A program made the position numbers and the translations under genes. Below the pieces are notes generated by a model. The model did not search any database. It was not told the origin of the DNA and saw only the letters and a list, made by a program, of their open reading frames with translations. Shown here in pieces: positions 11,977 to 24,660 of a stretch of DNA of 64,000 nt. The DNA comes from Semisulcospira habei. Its lineage: Eukaryota; Mollusca; Gastropoda; Semisulcospiridae. The DNA lies in assembly GCA_036245525.1 (NCBI GenBank), contig BTPG01000001.1, positions 177,056,611 to 177,120,610 of the forward strand, in the 5' to 3' direction. How positions within the stretch are numbered: the first letter of the stretch is position 1; each line of letters begins with the position of its first letter.

Positions 11977-12883
11977 CCAGACTCTGGCAGAGACCGTCTA
12001 CTCTTGTGAACTAGACGAGCCAGGTTTGCCAACTTCTGGATCCGCGGTTCCGGGAGTAGCACCAGATCGAGGTCCGTAAGGAAATCCATGCCAAGGTGGA
12101 CGAAGCGGCTGGACGGGGCGAGATCCGACTTGCCTATGTGACTAGGAGCCGAGGCTGTCGAGGAGGGCCAGCAAGGTGTCTTGGTCCTACTCCAGGGCGG
12201 GTGCTGACTGGTTGCGCAGGAGCAGATCGCCGAGGTAGTTCGAGGAGGGACTCGACGAAGTCCGCCTGGCCTTGGCGATGACGCCGTCCATGAGACGGGT
12301 GAACACCCAGGCGCTGAGGTTGAGGCCGAAGGGAAGGGCGCGGAACTGGTAAACGATGCCGTCAAACGCGAAGCGCCGATAGAGTCTGGAAGCCGGATGC
12401 ACGGGCACGGCGATCCAGGCTGACGGCGAAGTCCATGGGCAGAATCGCGGCGCAAAGGGCGCGGGCGGACTCCGTGCGAAAAGCCGGTGCTGCGATGAAC
12501 TCGTTCAGCGCTGAAAGGTCGATGAACGGACGCCACCTTTTGCCGGGCTTGGGGACGAGGAAGAGGCGACTGTAGAAGGCGGGCGAGTCGTGACGCGACA
12601 CCACCTCCGTGGCGTTCTTCCGCAGCAGGGCGGAGATCTCTTCTCGGAGTTCAGCAGCCTTGAGGCGATCCGAAGGGGTGGGCCTGAGCCAGGCGGGGGC
12701 AGAAGCGGGGTCGGGGGGCGGGCGGGCGGGCGGGCGCGGCGGGCGCGGCGGCCGGCGTGGACGCGCGGAGGAAGGCGGCGACGCCGGGATGGCGGTTGCT
12801 GGGCGGGTCTGGTGGTCAACAGGGCGCGACCCAGGGTCTTGCGGTCGGCTTAAAAGCGGGAGAAGGTGGCGCGGGCAGGCCAA
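11964..12883 (-). pseudogene. Reverse transcriptase of the DIRS element (broken)
   Basis: The upstream portion (12883-12362) has YSRLFLVPKPGKRWRPFIDL, a typical DIRS/Gypsy-like RT start. The central portion appears in other frames (12408-12187 and 12536-11964), with YQFRALPFGLNLSAWVFTRL and then SNYLGDLLL. The last motif corresponds to the catalytic YxDD box but reads YLGD, losing the first aspartate. Several frame changes and that substitution mark it as inactive. Confidence 0.78.
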
Positions 12884-14366
12884 AGGTCCTTATTCGCGTC
12901 CTTCGCCGACTGCCAGGTAGGACCGAAGAGGAGGGGATCGCCGAGCGGGGCCTGTCGCAGCTATCTCCGTAGGTCCTGCGGGAGGTCGGGGCAGACGGCA
13001 AGCACGGCAACCCGTCGGAGCAGGTCGCAGATCGCGGCAGCGGCCATCGTGTTGACAGAAGCGTGGTACGCCGCTCGGTGGGCGGCCGTGGCCAGTGCGA
13101 GGAGGTCCCCTAACAGCGGTGAGATCGAGAAGTGCCGATTCCGCTCCAGGAGGTTGACCACCGCTTGCGTGGCCAGGTCGAGGAATCCAGCACAGGCGAA
13201 GGCGTTGCGGATGAGGATCGCCGTCCGCTCCAGACCGGGAGGGATGCAACGGCGGGAAGCGCGAAGTCCACCAGCTTGCTGCTGAGCGGCAGGATCCACC
13301 GCTGGGAGGGCAGTAGCAAGGTCTGTGAGAGTCCGGCATAACAGCTGTGCTGAAAGGCGATGTCCAAGTCCGCCGGCCAGCGGGCGTCGGAGAAGAAGAA
13401 GGCCGCGTCGGAGCCTGAACCCTGCTGCTGGAGAGCGGAGAAGGCTACGCGAAGTCCTTGAAACCCCAGGGGTTGAGGCAGGGTTTACTTAAACCTCTTG
13501 GAAGGGCGATCAGCATCCACGAAAGCCGAGAGCTTCCTCTCGGGGGGCGGCGACGAGGGACAGGCGCCTGGGGGGAGACACGAGGCAATCAGGCGAGCGG
13601 CTTCATCGAGCGAGGCAAGGGACTCCGCCCTGGTCGCCCTCAACGTAGGCGACAAGGGAGCCGACGGCGAGAGAGCGCGCGAGGAGGTCGAGCGGTTGAA
13701 GAGAGCCGAGTCAGAGTCCTCCAGGGCGATGCTGAGGGAGTCCAAATCGACGGGTGGTGCAGGAGGCCGACGGACCAGGGGCTGGGGAGGCGGGCGCCGC
13801 CGCGAGGAAGAGCGAGACCGGCGAGCGGGTGCGATGGCGCGAGCGGCGAGACCGGTGAGTGGAGCGTCCGCGCGAAGGAGAGCGGCGAGCGCGTGGTCGA
13901 TGGCGCGAAGGGGAGGGGGAGCGGGGAAGGCGGGGGGAGGGACGCCGGGGAGGGGGGGGGGGAGACGAAGGCCGGGAACGAGGAGCAGCACGGACGACCA
14001 AAGGGGACACCCACCGGGAAGAGCGCCGACTGGAAGAAGGAACCACCGAAGGCCGAGGAAAAGACCGATGAGGAGGGCGAGACGTCCGCGAAGCTGAAGC
14101 GGCGATCGAAGCCGGGCGCGAAGAGCGAGCAGAGACCGAAGAGTGCTTGCGGCGGGAGTCGGAAGACGAAGGGCTGCGGGTCCCCGAGGTACGAGGGGGG
14201 ATGTACGCGGGCGAGGGCTGCGTCGAGAACGGGCCTCCGAAGGGCGAAAGGCTAAGTCCAGGCGGTCGCGAACCCGGAGCCGCACGTCGGGGGTCGTACG
14301 CAGAAGCCGAGGGTCCGGTGTCGGAGAGAAGCGGCGTCCACTACTGTCGGTGGTCTTGTGAGGCTT

Positions 14367-14540
14367 GGGTTCCGCAAGGCGGGGCGAGCTAGCTCGCTGC
14401 GGACCTGGCTCGAGCGAGCTGGTGCGCAAGGGAGGAGAAAGGCGTCCCCCAACGTCGCTTGTTTGTTTTCCGCAGAGCGGGGCGAGCGGACTCGCTGCTG
14501 ACCTGACTCGAGAGAGTGGGTGCGCAAGGGGGGAGCCTGG
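14367..14540. repeat. Tandem duplication of about 105 bp inside DIRS gag
   Basis: The block ccgcaaggcggggcgagctagctcgctgcggacct at 14372 recurs at about 14475 (ccgcagagcggggcgagcggactcgctgctgacct), each followed by a similar 'gtgcgcaaggg' phrase. Two diverged direct copies. Confidence 0.65.
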
Positions 14541-14599
14541 AGAGAGCGCGAGTGGCGAGTGAGAATGATTGTGTACAGTCAGTTGTTAACTGTATCAGA

Positions 14600-14843
<244 letters not shown>

Positions 14844-15523
14844 GTATGCCGTCCCCCAACGGCAGCGTAGGTGCGTCTTGTTGGTTTCGGGGCCAATGCA
14901 TGCTCGTGGCTGCGGGCGGGAGGCGGTCCTCTGTCACGCCGATAATAAACCCACAGCTGGGCCCATGGTCCTCTACCCAGAGAGCGCAGACATCACAGGT
15001 GTGGCCTGAAGCACAACCAGCGCAGGGGATGCTTGTCACTCGGCCACTGGAAGTCGCCACATCGTTCGCAGGTGCGGACTTGACCACTGCAACATAGAGC
15101 GAAACTACAAGGCGACTGGTCGTAGCAGAAGGCCACGAGACGAGAACCGCGCACCACTCCTCACCGTTCCCCACTATCCTGCCGAGTAAAATCGAACAAG
15201 CAACGATAAAGCAAGGGACGCCGGCGCACGCTGCCAGAGACGCGGGCGCTGGGAAACACCGAGACCTTACCTGGACATCTCGCAGGGGGCAGGGGAAGGT
15301 AGCACCTATAGGGCAAGAAGAAGAAGAAGGGAAGCGGCGCCCAAGCGGCTGAAGCGCAGACGAAACGGGGGAGAAGGCTGGGTCCTCGATGAGGGTCCCG
15401 GCAGTCCAACCGGCGAACTTGACCGGGGAGGCCGAAGCAGGAGCACACCGGACGTCAGGCGTAGCTACGAGGGGCACCACACAAGCCGCAAAGTCTCAAT
15501 GCCGGAAAACCGGTGCAGCACAC

Positions 15524-15548
15524 AGCCCCCCCCCCCCCCCCCCCCCCC
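15524..15548. repeat. Poly-C run
   Basis: A homopolymer of about 25 C within the DIRS 5' region. Confidence 0.9.
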
Positions 15549-15769
15549 GGCAACGAAGTCCCACAGACTTCTTCTTCACTTTCTCTTTTCACAAGTGACA
15601 CTCCCTTCCTAGACAGGCACACAGGGGCAAGAAAGTTCCAAGGCAAGGCGAAAGCACAGGCCGGGAACGAAGTCAACTTTCCGAAAAAGTCCACAAGTGC
15701 TGGAACCATACACAGCCGTAGGAAGCACAGCAGAGGGCTAAGCAAACACGTCTATACGCTGCAATCTAA

Positions 15770-15955
15770 AGGAAAGAACTTGTTTGGCTTGGCTGCTCTG
15801 GCAGTTACGTATGGGGTGTGAAGGGAGGCTACCCGGGTACCAGGTCACGGCACCCCTGGTGGCCTCCCCTGGCCCTAAAGGTACACATGGTAAGTTTTTG
15901 GGCTAAAATTACGCTAGCTATAGGTTGTTCCATTGTAGTAATGGCATCGGTAATG
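15770..15955. repeat. DIRS inverted terminal repeat, right arm
   Basis: Counterpart of 9507-9685 in inverted orientation; it ends in cattgtagtaatggcatcggtaatg. It lies at the gag (5') end of the element. Confidence 0.85.
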
Positions 15956-16121
15956 TTTTTGAGGAAACAAATAGCTCTGTATTCTCACTTGCGCAGAAGT
16001 TACAATACACAAGCAGTAAATTCATTCATTACGCTGAAATACTGATACATGTACATGTGTATAAACATGACAATTATTTACACACATAGATCATGTGCTA
16101 AATTGATGTGCTAATTCCGAG

Positions 16122-17069
16122 GAGTCTGTGCCCTTCCTCGACATCCGAATATCCACCAAAGCCGACTCTGACAAACTCCATACTACCGTCCATTACAAGC
16201 CCACCGACGCCCACACTTACCTGCAGTTTTCATCAAGCCATCCTGCCGCCACCAAAAACGGTATCCCATTCTCCCAATTTCTGCGACTCCGTCGGATCTG
16301 CAGCAGCGACGACGACTTCACCAACCAGACCCAAACCATGGCCACTTTCTTCTCACACCAGGGATACCCCCAAGACATCGTCAACACCGCTCGTTCTAAG
16401 GCTGAGGCCACAAGCAGAAGTGAAGCTTTGAGGGAGAAAACTCACAGTGCTGCAGAGGACCGGCCGGTCCTGTGTATCACGTATCATCCTCACAACATCC
16501 CCATCAAAAACATTCTCCTCAGGAACTTCCACATCATTCAGAATGACACAGTATTGAAAGACATATTTCCTGAGCCTCCGCTGGTCGCTTACAAACGTGA
16601 CACTAACCTAAGCGATCATCTTGTTCACAGTTCACTTCGCGCATCTAACACCTTACCACCTGGCACACACCCTTGTCAGCAACCACACTGCAAAGCATGT
16701 CCGTACATCAACACATCCCCCGTCATCACCGGACCCCTGTCATCTTTTCATGTCCACCGATCATTCACATGCCAGTCATCGGATATTGTCTATGTCATCT
16801 CATGTTCTCACTGCCCAAAGATGTTGTATGTGGGGGAGACATACCGTACACTCCCTGAACGCTGCGAGGAGCATGTTCGTTCGATCCGCCTTGGATACAA
16901 CAACCAGGTTGGACGTCATTTCAACGAACCGCCTCATAGCCTCACACATTTCAGCATACGCATCCTTTGGCAAAATACATCCCACTTCATCCGCCGCAAA
17001 ATGACAGAATCCTTTTTCGCGGACAGGCTTGGCACTTACCATCCGCGCGGCTTGAACATTCGCCCCTAG
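16122..17069 (+). pseudogene. Penelope RT C-terminus with GIY-YIG endonuclease (partial)
   Basis: The frame is open from the truncation point to the stop at 17069. The first 100 residues match the end of a Penelope RT (VPFLDIRIS, VHYKPTDAHTYL, SSHP, LRLRRICS). A Cys-rich linker follows (PCQQPHCKACPYI). The GIY-YIG nuclease then has VYVISCSHCPKMLYVGET as its signature and a downstream conserved RCEEHVRSI with arginine and glutamate. In this family the nuclease nicks DNA to prime insertion. The nuclease region has no internal break, but without the RT start the copy cannot be autonomous. Confidence 0.85.
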
Positions 17070-17136
17070 GGATGTATGCTCGGCCTGATGGGTAGTTGGT
17101 GCCAGGCTTGACCTCACTGTTGATACTGGATGCTAC

Positions 17137-17148
17137 CTTTGAGTGTGT

Positions 17149-17222
<74 letters not shown>
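17137..17222. repeat. (GT)n microsatellite
   Basis: About 85 bp of GT repeats within the 3' region of the Penelope-like element. Confidence 0.95.
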
Positions 17223-17349
17223 ATGTGCGTGAGCTGCAGTAGGCACGAGTGAATGCGAATGTATGCAGTGACGTGTATGTATATAGACGTAAGTTTTGTG
17301 CTACGTGTTTTGTGCATGTGTATTTGCGTCATTATGTGTGTGTGTGTGT

Positions 17350-17350
<1 letters not shown>

Positions 17351-17404
<54 letters not shown>
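17351..17404. repeat. Poly-T run
   Basis: About 54 consecutive T within the Penelope-like element's 3' region. Confidence 0.95.
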
Positions 17405-17406
<2 letters not shown>

Positions 17407-17487
17407 GTCATTCTAAATTCTCTCTATACAGGATGACGTCTTTTCTTTCTGGTGTTCTTTTCTGTTCTACGTTTGTTTCCATGTCAC

Positions 17488-17516
17488 CTGAGGAAGGATC
17501 TTTGATCCGAAACGTC
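17488..17516 (+). ncRNA. Hammerhead-ribozyme-like motif
   Basis: CTGAGGA is followed by a five-pair hairpin (GGATC-TTT-GATCC), then GAAAC. This matches the order CUGANGA / stem II / GAAA of a hammerhead core, and Penelope elements are known to carry compact hammerheads. An unpaired A sits at the base of the hairpin and I could not confirm stems I and III, so activity is uncertain. A related motif occurs at 19325-19350. Confidence 0.4.
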
Positions 17517-17615
17517 GTTATTTGTTTCTATTTTAAAGGGTTTTCTACCACTATCTTCTGTTTTTCTTTCACGTGAAACCCTAGCGGCAACAGTTTTACT
17601 ACATGTGCTAAATTG

Positions 17616-18566
17616 TTATAAAGACAGACACATCCTATACTGCATTGAATAATAGGGCTATTGAGATTTGAACATGAATGGTTTATAATTTACGAAATAA
17701 AATGAGTTACGCCACTGATTATCCACGGCACTGGCCTACACCATTGGTTTTGTTGTCCGAGTCACAAGTGAGATTGGGAGCAATGGGTATGGTGTTTGGG
17801 TCCTGTGGTAAGTCAATTTATGTGAATGTCATTCATGTGTTGTTTTCGTTCATCTTGTGATAATCATGGTCACGCGTCCCATCATTATCACGGTTTTCCG
17901 CTAATCAGCAACAAAGCAGAATTTCTACTGGAAGTAAAAACAATCCTAATTACATTCAGAATCACCATCTAACCCAGAGTCTGATCAGAAAATATGAAAA
18001 AACTGACAGAGTTACTGACGCAATGTGCTACAGCCAACAATACAGTTTTTCATTTTTAAATCCCAAGAGTTTCTGGTGAGTCATTGGTGCACTATAAACA
18101 TACATACACATTTGAAATTAATAATGAACTTTATTAGAATGTTGTGACCCATGTGTATCCACAAAATACAAGGGAGACGCTGAAAACTTGCGGACAAAAT
18201 TTCTATTTCAAATGGAGTAAAAAAAATAAACCAGCTTTTGTCTTATGTAGTCCGTATAGTCCATAATGAAAACACTAGTCAAATGCAAAAGCCAAGCAAA
18301 AACATGTGACTCCCATGGGGACTTTTTCAGCGCTGGCCGTACGTTTCGTTGGATCCCTTGCCCTTCCCTGTCGGGCGCCTGGTCGCCGGTCCTTGGATTT
18401 ATGCGCGGTGTGGGGGGCGATCGTGTGCATTCCCTTGGGGATGTATGTGGTCGTCTTGTTCGCATGCCTGTGCGTTTGTCCGTGGGCTGGTGGGTGCCTG
18501 TTGGGTGGGGCTGGTGGCTCTGGTTGTTTGTCTTTCCCCTCCCCCCCCCCGCCCCCCTCCCCTCCC

Positions 18567-18612
<46 letters not shown>

Positions 18613-18966
18613 CCCTTTCCTCCTCCCCTTCCCCCGCCCCTTTTGTCTTTCTCTCCCCCCACACCCGGTTTGTTTGTTGTTGTTTTTTTTTTTTTTTTTT
18701 TTTAGTTACCCTTGAAGATGGTTTCACAACTACCTACTCTTCTCTTATACTATTATTCTCTTACTGATTTTGATTATTTGCTTTGTTTCATTGATATTCC
18801 TTGTTGTGTACCATGCTAAATGCTGGGGTTTTTTCCCGGGGTTCTCCCGTTTTTCCCCGAGGTAGTCCTCAACTTGATGGTGATATAAAGTTTGCCTTCG
18901 GGTTGGCGTTTAGCAGGCTTTGTGTATTAGACACTCAGCCTACTTCGTGCCCAAGGGTACTCCCCG

Positions 18967-19052
<86 letters not shown>

Positions 19053-19420
19053 GGTCTCTCTCTTCTCTCTCTCTCTCTCTCCCCGGCCTCACACACGCGC
19101 ATTTACTTTTGCTCGCTCCTGCGCGCGCTTACACACACTCTTGTCTCTCGTGTTTAGTTTCTCTCGGAGTCTTTCTCTTGCGATTTTTTCTTTGACGTCA
19201 TTTTTACTTTTGTTCTTCCTTTTCTTTTCTTTTTCTTTTTTATTTTTACGTCACCTTCAGTTGCCACATTCCTTCTGCATATGAAGATAAGTAGCGGCTA
19301 ATGTCTCTGTTTGTTTGTCTATTTTGACAAAGGGTATTTACCCGAAATATTAATAAATTGTGTTGTACCGTTTTTTCTAAGCGTGTTTCTTTCTCCGTTG
19401 GGTACTTCCAAGCAAAAACC
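17616..19420. other. Gene-free region with CT and T tracts and a Penelope-like 3' relic
   Basis: No gene. It contains CT-rich tracts (18570-18612 and 18970-19080), a C-rich and a T-rich run (18540-18560, 18680-18702) and a motif at 19325-19350 (tgacaaagggtatttacccgaaatatta) that resembles the hairpin-GAAA motif of the nearby Penelope element. The last suggests another decayed Penelope 3' end. Confidence 0.5.
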
Positions 19421-19827
19421 TTGTTTAATGATATGTAAGGAACCTGAGAACTGGCAGAAATATTTTTGACTGGCTTCCAAATTTTAAAAGTTTTATGAAA
19501 CAGAAGCTACAATGAGTACTGGTAAACAGATGTCCCGTTACAGGCAAAGGATGACGCTTTCTGGCAAGTCTGTTTTGTTTTTATAGATGACCAATTCCCT
19601 GACTTAAATCCGATGGATACTTTGATTCCTTTTTCAAGTGCACTTGCGTTGTGCAGTACATAAGTAAACAAAAAATGTGAAGACCAATCCAAATAATAAG
19701 TGGGACCTTGAACGTTACAACAGGTCGATGATTTGAGCAAGTGTACAATTGTCTCAACATAAGGGTTGGCTTTTATACCAGCAAAATGTATGCATTTTTC
19801 ACAAATCTCTCAACAGTCCATGACCCT

Positions 19828-20560
19828 TGACCACTGTTAGGGGTCAACTTAATTAGTATGCCATCATCAGCTACCTTTATGCCAAACTCAACTGAAAAGT
19901 TTGCAAAAATGTTGATGAAAACTACAATTCTATCAAAAACTGAAATTTTCACACACTTGCCAACCTTGTGACCCTTGACCTTTCTAAGGAGTCATTCAAA
20001 GTCACATGCATAGAAAACATCAGGTATCTCAATACCAAGTTTGGATTTGAAGTTGAGAATAGTATTTTTTGAGAAAAAAACAGCTTACTGTATGTGAAAA
20101 TATGGCTATTTTTTTTTTACCCATTTCTGGAAACCCCTCCCCCCTCAAAGACCCTTGACATTAGTGAGGGGAATACTAAATTAATATACAATGATATAGA
20201 AAGGCCTTATCAATAGATGCCTTTGAGCCAAATATGAATAAAAAGTTGGCAAAACTTTGATAAGAACTACAATTCTATCAAAAGCTGGCATTTTTCACAC
20301 ATTGCCAACCTCTTGTGACCCTTAAACTTTCCCAGGGACTAAATTAATAGGCATGAAAAGGTTAGACCCTGAGGTATCTCTGTAACAAATTTGGGTTTCA
20401 AGTTGAAAATAGTATTTGATGAGAGACAATTTGTGTCAAAATATGGCTATTTTGTTATCCCTATCTGGACCCCTTGTGACCTTGACTATTGAGAGAAGTC
20501 ACTGTTTAGAAAGGTCTCGCCACAATCTTTGGACCAAGATTGAAGTCTGCGACTTCAATA
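19828..20560. repeat. Array of about 160-bp repeats, first block
   Basis: About five diverged units, marked by 'gtgacccttgacctttc' at about 19828, 19970, 20148, 20314 and 20471 (spacing 142-178 bp). Units share 'ggtatctctgtaccaaatttggg' and 'gaaaatagtatttgatgag' phrases. The block is followed by an end module (gctagtgttaaagtttagcactgac ... gcacgtgag) that also closes the second block. Confidence 0.75.
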
Positions 20561-21189
20561 GTCTGTGAGAAAATGCTAGTGTTAAAGTTTAGCACTGACA
20601 GCAGATGCCAGACAGATGATGCATGGCCCATTACATACTCACTTTTGCTATTGCACGTGAGGCAAAAATGATGATTAATTGCCAGTAAACTGCAACGTAA
20701 CTATTTGACACTAGACTACAGTTTTAACAATAGTACATGTGACCATGACTATCATAACACAAACTTAAACAAAATGGAAACAATTTTCAATGAAATAACC
20801 TGCATGTGACTTTTACCATGGTTCCCCCCAACCCAAAAATTATTCATGGTTCCCAAACGGACCACATGACCTGCACAACAAAAGCAATGTTGTCAAAATT
20901 TAAGCCAGTGCCATGGCTTATTCATAGCGTCAATTTGCCAATTTGAAAATTATCAGTGATTACAGGTGAATGAAGTCTTAACCCCCCCCCCCCTCCCTTT
21001 TTCCTTTTTGTGTCTTGTTGCACAGCATTCATGTACACAAAACACACGTATTTAGTTCCTTGTTTGTACATTGCTAGTCTCTCTACAGACCTGGTCTGAA
21101 ACACTGATTGACGTGACTTCAATGATTGGCCAGAATGATAGAGGGTTTTCCCATCCTATTTTTAACAATTAACAAGAAAGGCAAAGCCG

Positions 21190-22345
21190 TTATGGCTCAC
21201 GTGTATTACCGAATTACATATATTTGACCATTGTGACAAGGGCTGGCATCTGCAGCAGCAAAATCCATGTTTTCTGAAAATGTAAACATTGTTCACACAT
21301 CTGTCAACCCCCCCCCCCCCCCATGACCCTTGTGATGAGTCGAATAAATTACTATGCATAGGAAGGTCTTATCATCAGCTATCTTTGTACCAAATGTGGC
21401 TGTAAAAATTGCAAAAATGTTGGCAATACCTACAATTGTATCAAAAATCGGCATTTTACACAAATTTGCCAGCCTCTTTTGACCCTTGACCTTTCCAAGG
21501 GGTCATCTAAATTAGTATGCATAGATAGGTCTTACCACCAGATATCTCTGTACCAAATTTGGGTTTGAAGTTGTGAATAGTATTTGAGAAAAAAACATCT
21601 TTTTTAAAAATATAGCTTTTTTTTAACCTATTTCCTGAGTTCTCGTGATCCTTGACCTTTCTGTGGCATCAACCAATTTAGTGTGCATAGAAAGGTCTTC
21701 CCATCAAGTATCTCTGTAGCAAATTTGGGTTTGAAGCTGTGAATAGTATTTGAGAAAAAACATCTATTGTCAAAATATGGCTATTTCGGAACTATTTGCT
21801 GAGCCCTTCGTGACCCTTGACCTTTCCGAGGGGGTAATCCAAATTAGTATGCAAAGATATGTCGGACCATCAGGTATCTCTGTACCAAATGTGGGTTTGA
21901 AGTTGTGAATAGTATTTGAGAAAAAACATCTTTTGTCAAATTATGACTATTTTTCACCTATTTCCTGAGGTCTTGTGACCCTTGACCTTTCCAAGGGATC
22001 AACCAAGTTAGTATGCATAGAACGGTCCTACTATCAGGTATCTTTGTACCAAGTTTGGCTTTGAAGCTGTGAATAATATTTGAGAAAAAATAAATTATGT
22101 CAAAATATAGCTATTTCATTACATATTTCCTGATCCCCTGTGACCTTGACCTTTGTGAGAGGTCACTCAAACTGGTATGTTTAGAAAGGTCTTGCCACAA
22201 AGTATCCTTGGGCCAAGTTTGAAGAATCTGGCTTGAATAGTCTCTGAGTAAATGCCAACGTTAAAGTTTACCACGGACGACAATGACGGCGGGTGGATGG
22301 ACGACCGACCACTGGCCCAAAACGTTTGCTTTGCACGTGAGAACA
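21190..22345. repeat. Array of about 160-bp repeats with end modules, second block
   Basis: Units are marked by the same phrase at about 21322, 21477, 21648, 21810, 21975 and 22138 (spacing 155-171 bp). The block starts near ggctcacgtg (21194) and ends near gcacgtgag (22336), so the ends are short inverted repeats (ctcacgtg). The end module contains 'aacgttaaagtttaccacggacgac'. The layout suggests a non-autonomous transposon with a tandem-repeat core; relatedness to named families such as the oyster Pearl elements is a guess. Confidence 0.65.
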
Positions 22346-24400
22346 AAAAATATCTACAGGCAAAGTTTGCTATAAACCATGATACTCAATGGTTTTTTTA
22401 TGAAACTGTCAAGTGGGGAAAGCAAAACGGCTAAAAATAGTTTCTCAGGGCTGAGGAAACTGCTCTGCATGAACACATGACTGTAGAGGGAATTCCATCA
22501 GGTGAAAGTTTATGCAAACTGCTTATTTTTTCATGTGATAATGTTCATTGTTATTGTTTTCATATTTCACATGTTCACTATAAATAACTTCATAGACAAG
22601 TCATGTTTTAAAAAAAAAATGCTTCACTTTTGACTTTTGGGTCATATCAAAGGTCAACTTCCACAGACATCATTTGTCACTGAGTAAGCTGAGAAAGTTC
22701 ATAGTTGTTTCGAAGCGAACAAAGTAGGCTAGTAAACTGCTTAATGTCATGTCAAGAACTAGCCTTCCTCAGCACATGCCTGCCCTGCTTGTGAAAAAAA
22801 AAAAACCAGAACACTGAATGTATGTAGTCAAATGAATGTATGTGAGCAAAATAAACCTAAGAGTAAGATATGCTTGGAACCCTGCACCTTCACCAACAAG
22901 CATGTGTGCCAGTATTTTCTCATCATCCGCCAAAATATTGAAAAGCAGGGGTATGGTGGGGACTGAGAGACCCTAAGCTCAACAGGTTATGGGTCATTTT
23001 GGAAAATGATACGCTAATAGTGCAGGGCACATGCTAAAAATTAACCCTGCTTCATGCTAATTCACCAAACTCTTTTCAGACATACTTAATGTGAATGAAC
23101 CTGGGGAAAGGTCAAAGAGCAAATGTGTGACAAAATGTTTCGTTTGTTTAGAACTTTTGTTTTGATCAGTGTGTTTGCAAACTTTTCAATCAAAAGTAAA
23201 TCATGATTATCACCTTTTATGCATACTAATTTAGTTAGCTCTTCACAAAGGTCAAGGATCACGGTGGGGAGGGGTGTGACAAACAAGACAAAAATTTAAA
23301 ATTCATTGCTTTTGCTAGGAGAAATATAAACCTTAATACTTCTTCATTTCTGTGACCTGTCGGAGAGACCGATGTCATAAAGTCAGACTAATTATTTGGA
23401 TTGGTCATACATGCGGCCACACGGGCTTTGCTATTCTTATTTTGTTGTGAGATTTCCTTTATAGTTCATATGGCTGTTAACAGAGTACATCATGCATATA
23501 AAACGAAGGCACTGTAACACAGGCACTGGATGATCGTTGCATAGTTGGTCACCTCTCAACATGGGTAGTAGTAAATAGCACAAGGTAGGACACATCTGAG
23601 AGACAAACATGCCATCGAGTCATGTTATTGAGAGTTTCCTACACAAAATACATAAAACATTGCCCATAAAAGCAGTAGTAGGAATTTCCTTCAATTATTG
23701 CTCAACATTTTAATTTCTAAAGAGACAGCATTCATGTCACTCTCATGGGCGATGCATTCTGTTGCACATTCCATGAGGTGAGATCGAAAATGCGACAGAT
23801 CGGGACTGGAAAGACTGTCTGTCTTGGCGTTGGGGATAGACAACATGTTTGTTTGTCTTGTTTTCTAACGATGGCTAAAAAGATTAGCTGATGATAATCA
23901 GAACAATCTGTCTTGGGAATCTTCAAAGGTAGGATTTTTCTGTAGGAAAATCTAAATATAACATTAACTCAGCTGCACGTTGGATTCGCAGATCTGATCT
24001 ACCTTGGTGCTATTTACCACTACTGTGGTTAAGAGGTGACCAATTAGTGAATTTCTCAATGATCATCCCATGCCTGTGACTGTAATCCATCCTTCCATAG
24101 ATCTGTATGTGCTTGACACAGTCCACGTGTTTGTCAGACTCTGGGTAACTTTGCACTGTCAGACACCACCAACACCTGCCAAGAGAAAAAAAGGCATTCA
24201 GTCAAAACATAGCACCTATTTCACAATACGCATAACTTCTAACACAAGGTCAGCACCTGAAACAGCTGCTGCGTACCTACCCCCTCATTCTTCACTGACC
24301 AACATCTGATTGACTTTACATAAGCTCACACTAACAATGTCAGATTGGTGCATAGGTTTTGCCTACATAGTACAAAAATGAAAATAATGACTGCAGCTTG
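22346..24400. other. Gene-free region
   Basis: No credible gene. The open frames are short and show no family features. The only recognisable element is a decayed SINE tail at 22746-22862. Confidence 0.5.
22746..22862 (-). mobile_element. Decayed copy of the SINE-like family, tail part only
   Basis: The segment 'ctcagcacatgcctgccctgcttgtgaaaaaaa' and 'gaacactgaatgtatgt ... aaataaacctaag' parallels the tail half of the five well-preserved copies (for example 28140-28260) with many changes, so it is an older insertion. Confidence 0.55.
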
Positions 24401-24660
24401 GATAGTCTCCAAGAAAATGTCAACGTTTTAGTTTAATACGGACGACAGAATTCAGACAACAGACAGACAGCCACTAGTCCAGTAATAACTGTTGTAGACT
24501 AACTGTTGGTATCACACGTGAATCACAAAATATTTTTGGATTAACTATTTCCTGATTCATCTGTGAGTGTGACCTTGAACTTCAAGAGAGGTCACTAACA
24601 TATTTATGTTTAGAAATGTCTTGCAAAAAGTATCATTGGGCCAACTTCTTTAAAATTTGG
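24401..24660. repeat. End module and one unit of the 160-bp repeat family
   Basis: The phrase 'aatgtcaacgttttagtttaatacggacgac' and 'cacacgtga' match the end module of the arrays upstream, followed by one more unit ('gtgtgaccttgaacttcaagagaggtcac' at 24569). A further end-module copy sits at 29049-29135. Confidence 0.55.

Larger units (their letters stand above)
16106..17601 (+). mobile_element. 5'-truncated Penelope-like retroelement
   Basis: The insertion is bounded by a 14-bp direct repeat, catgtgctaaattg, at 16092-16105 and 17602-17615. It holds the end of a Penelope-type reverse transcriptase, its GIY-YIG endonuclease and a long 3' region containing a (GT)n run, a poly-T run and a hammerhead-like motif. 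The first two thirds of the RT are missing, as expected from truncated reverse transcription. Confidence 0.85.

Noticed and set aside
13458..14255. 265-codon plus-strand frame rich in Arg, Gly and Glu
   Set aside because: It is the complement of the Ser/Pro/Arg-rich gag region; no domain and no start context.
10205..14360. Many overlapping plus- and minus-strand open frames of 60-260 codons within the DIRS region
   Set aside because: High GC leaves all frames open; only the minus-strand frames with RT, RNase H and recombinase motifs make sense.
18266..18767. Three 118-153-codon frames near the CT tract
   Set aside because: They are dominated by Leu-Ser and Pro-rich runs from simple sequence.
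22252..22434. 60-codon frame MPTLKFTTDDNDGG
   Set aside because: It lies in the end module of the 160-bp repeat family; other copies of the module do not keep the frame.
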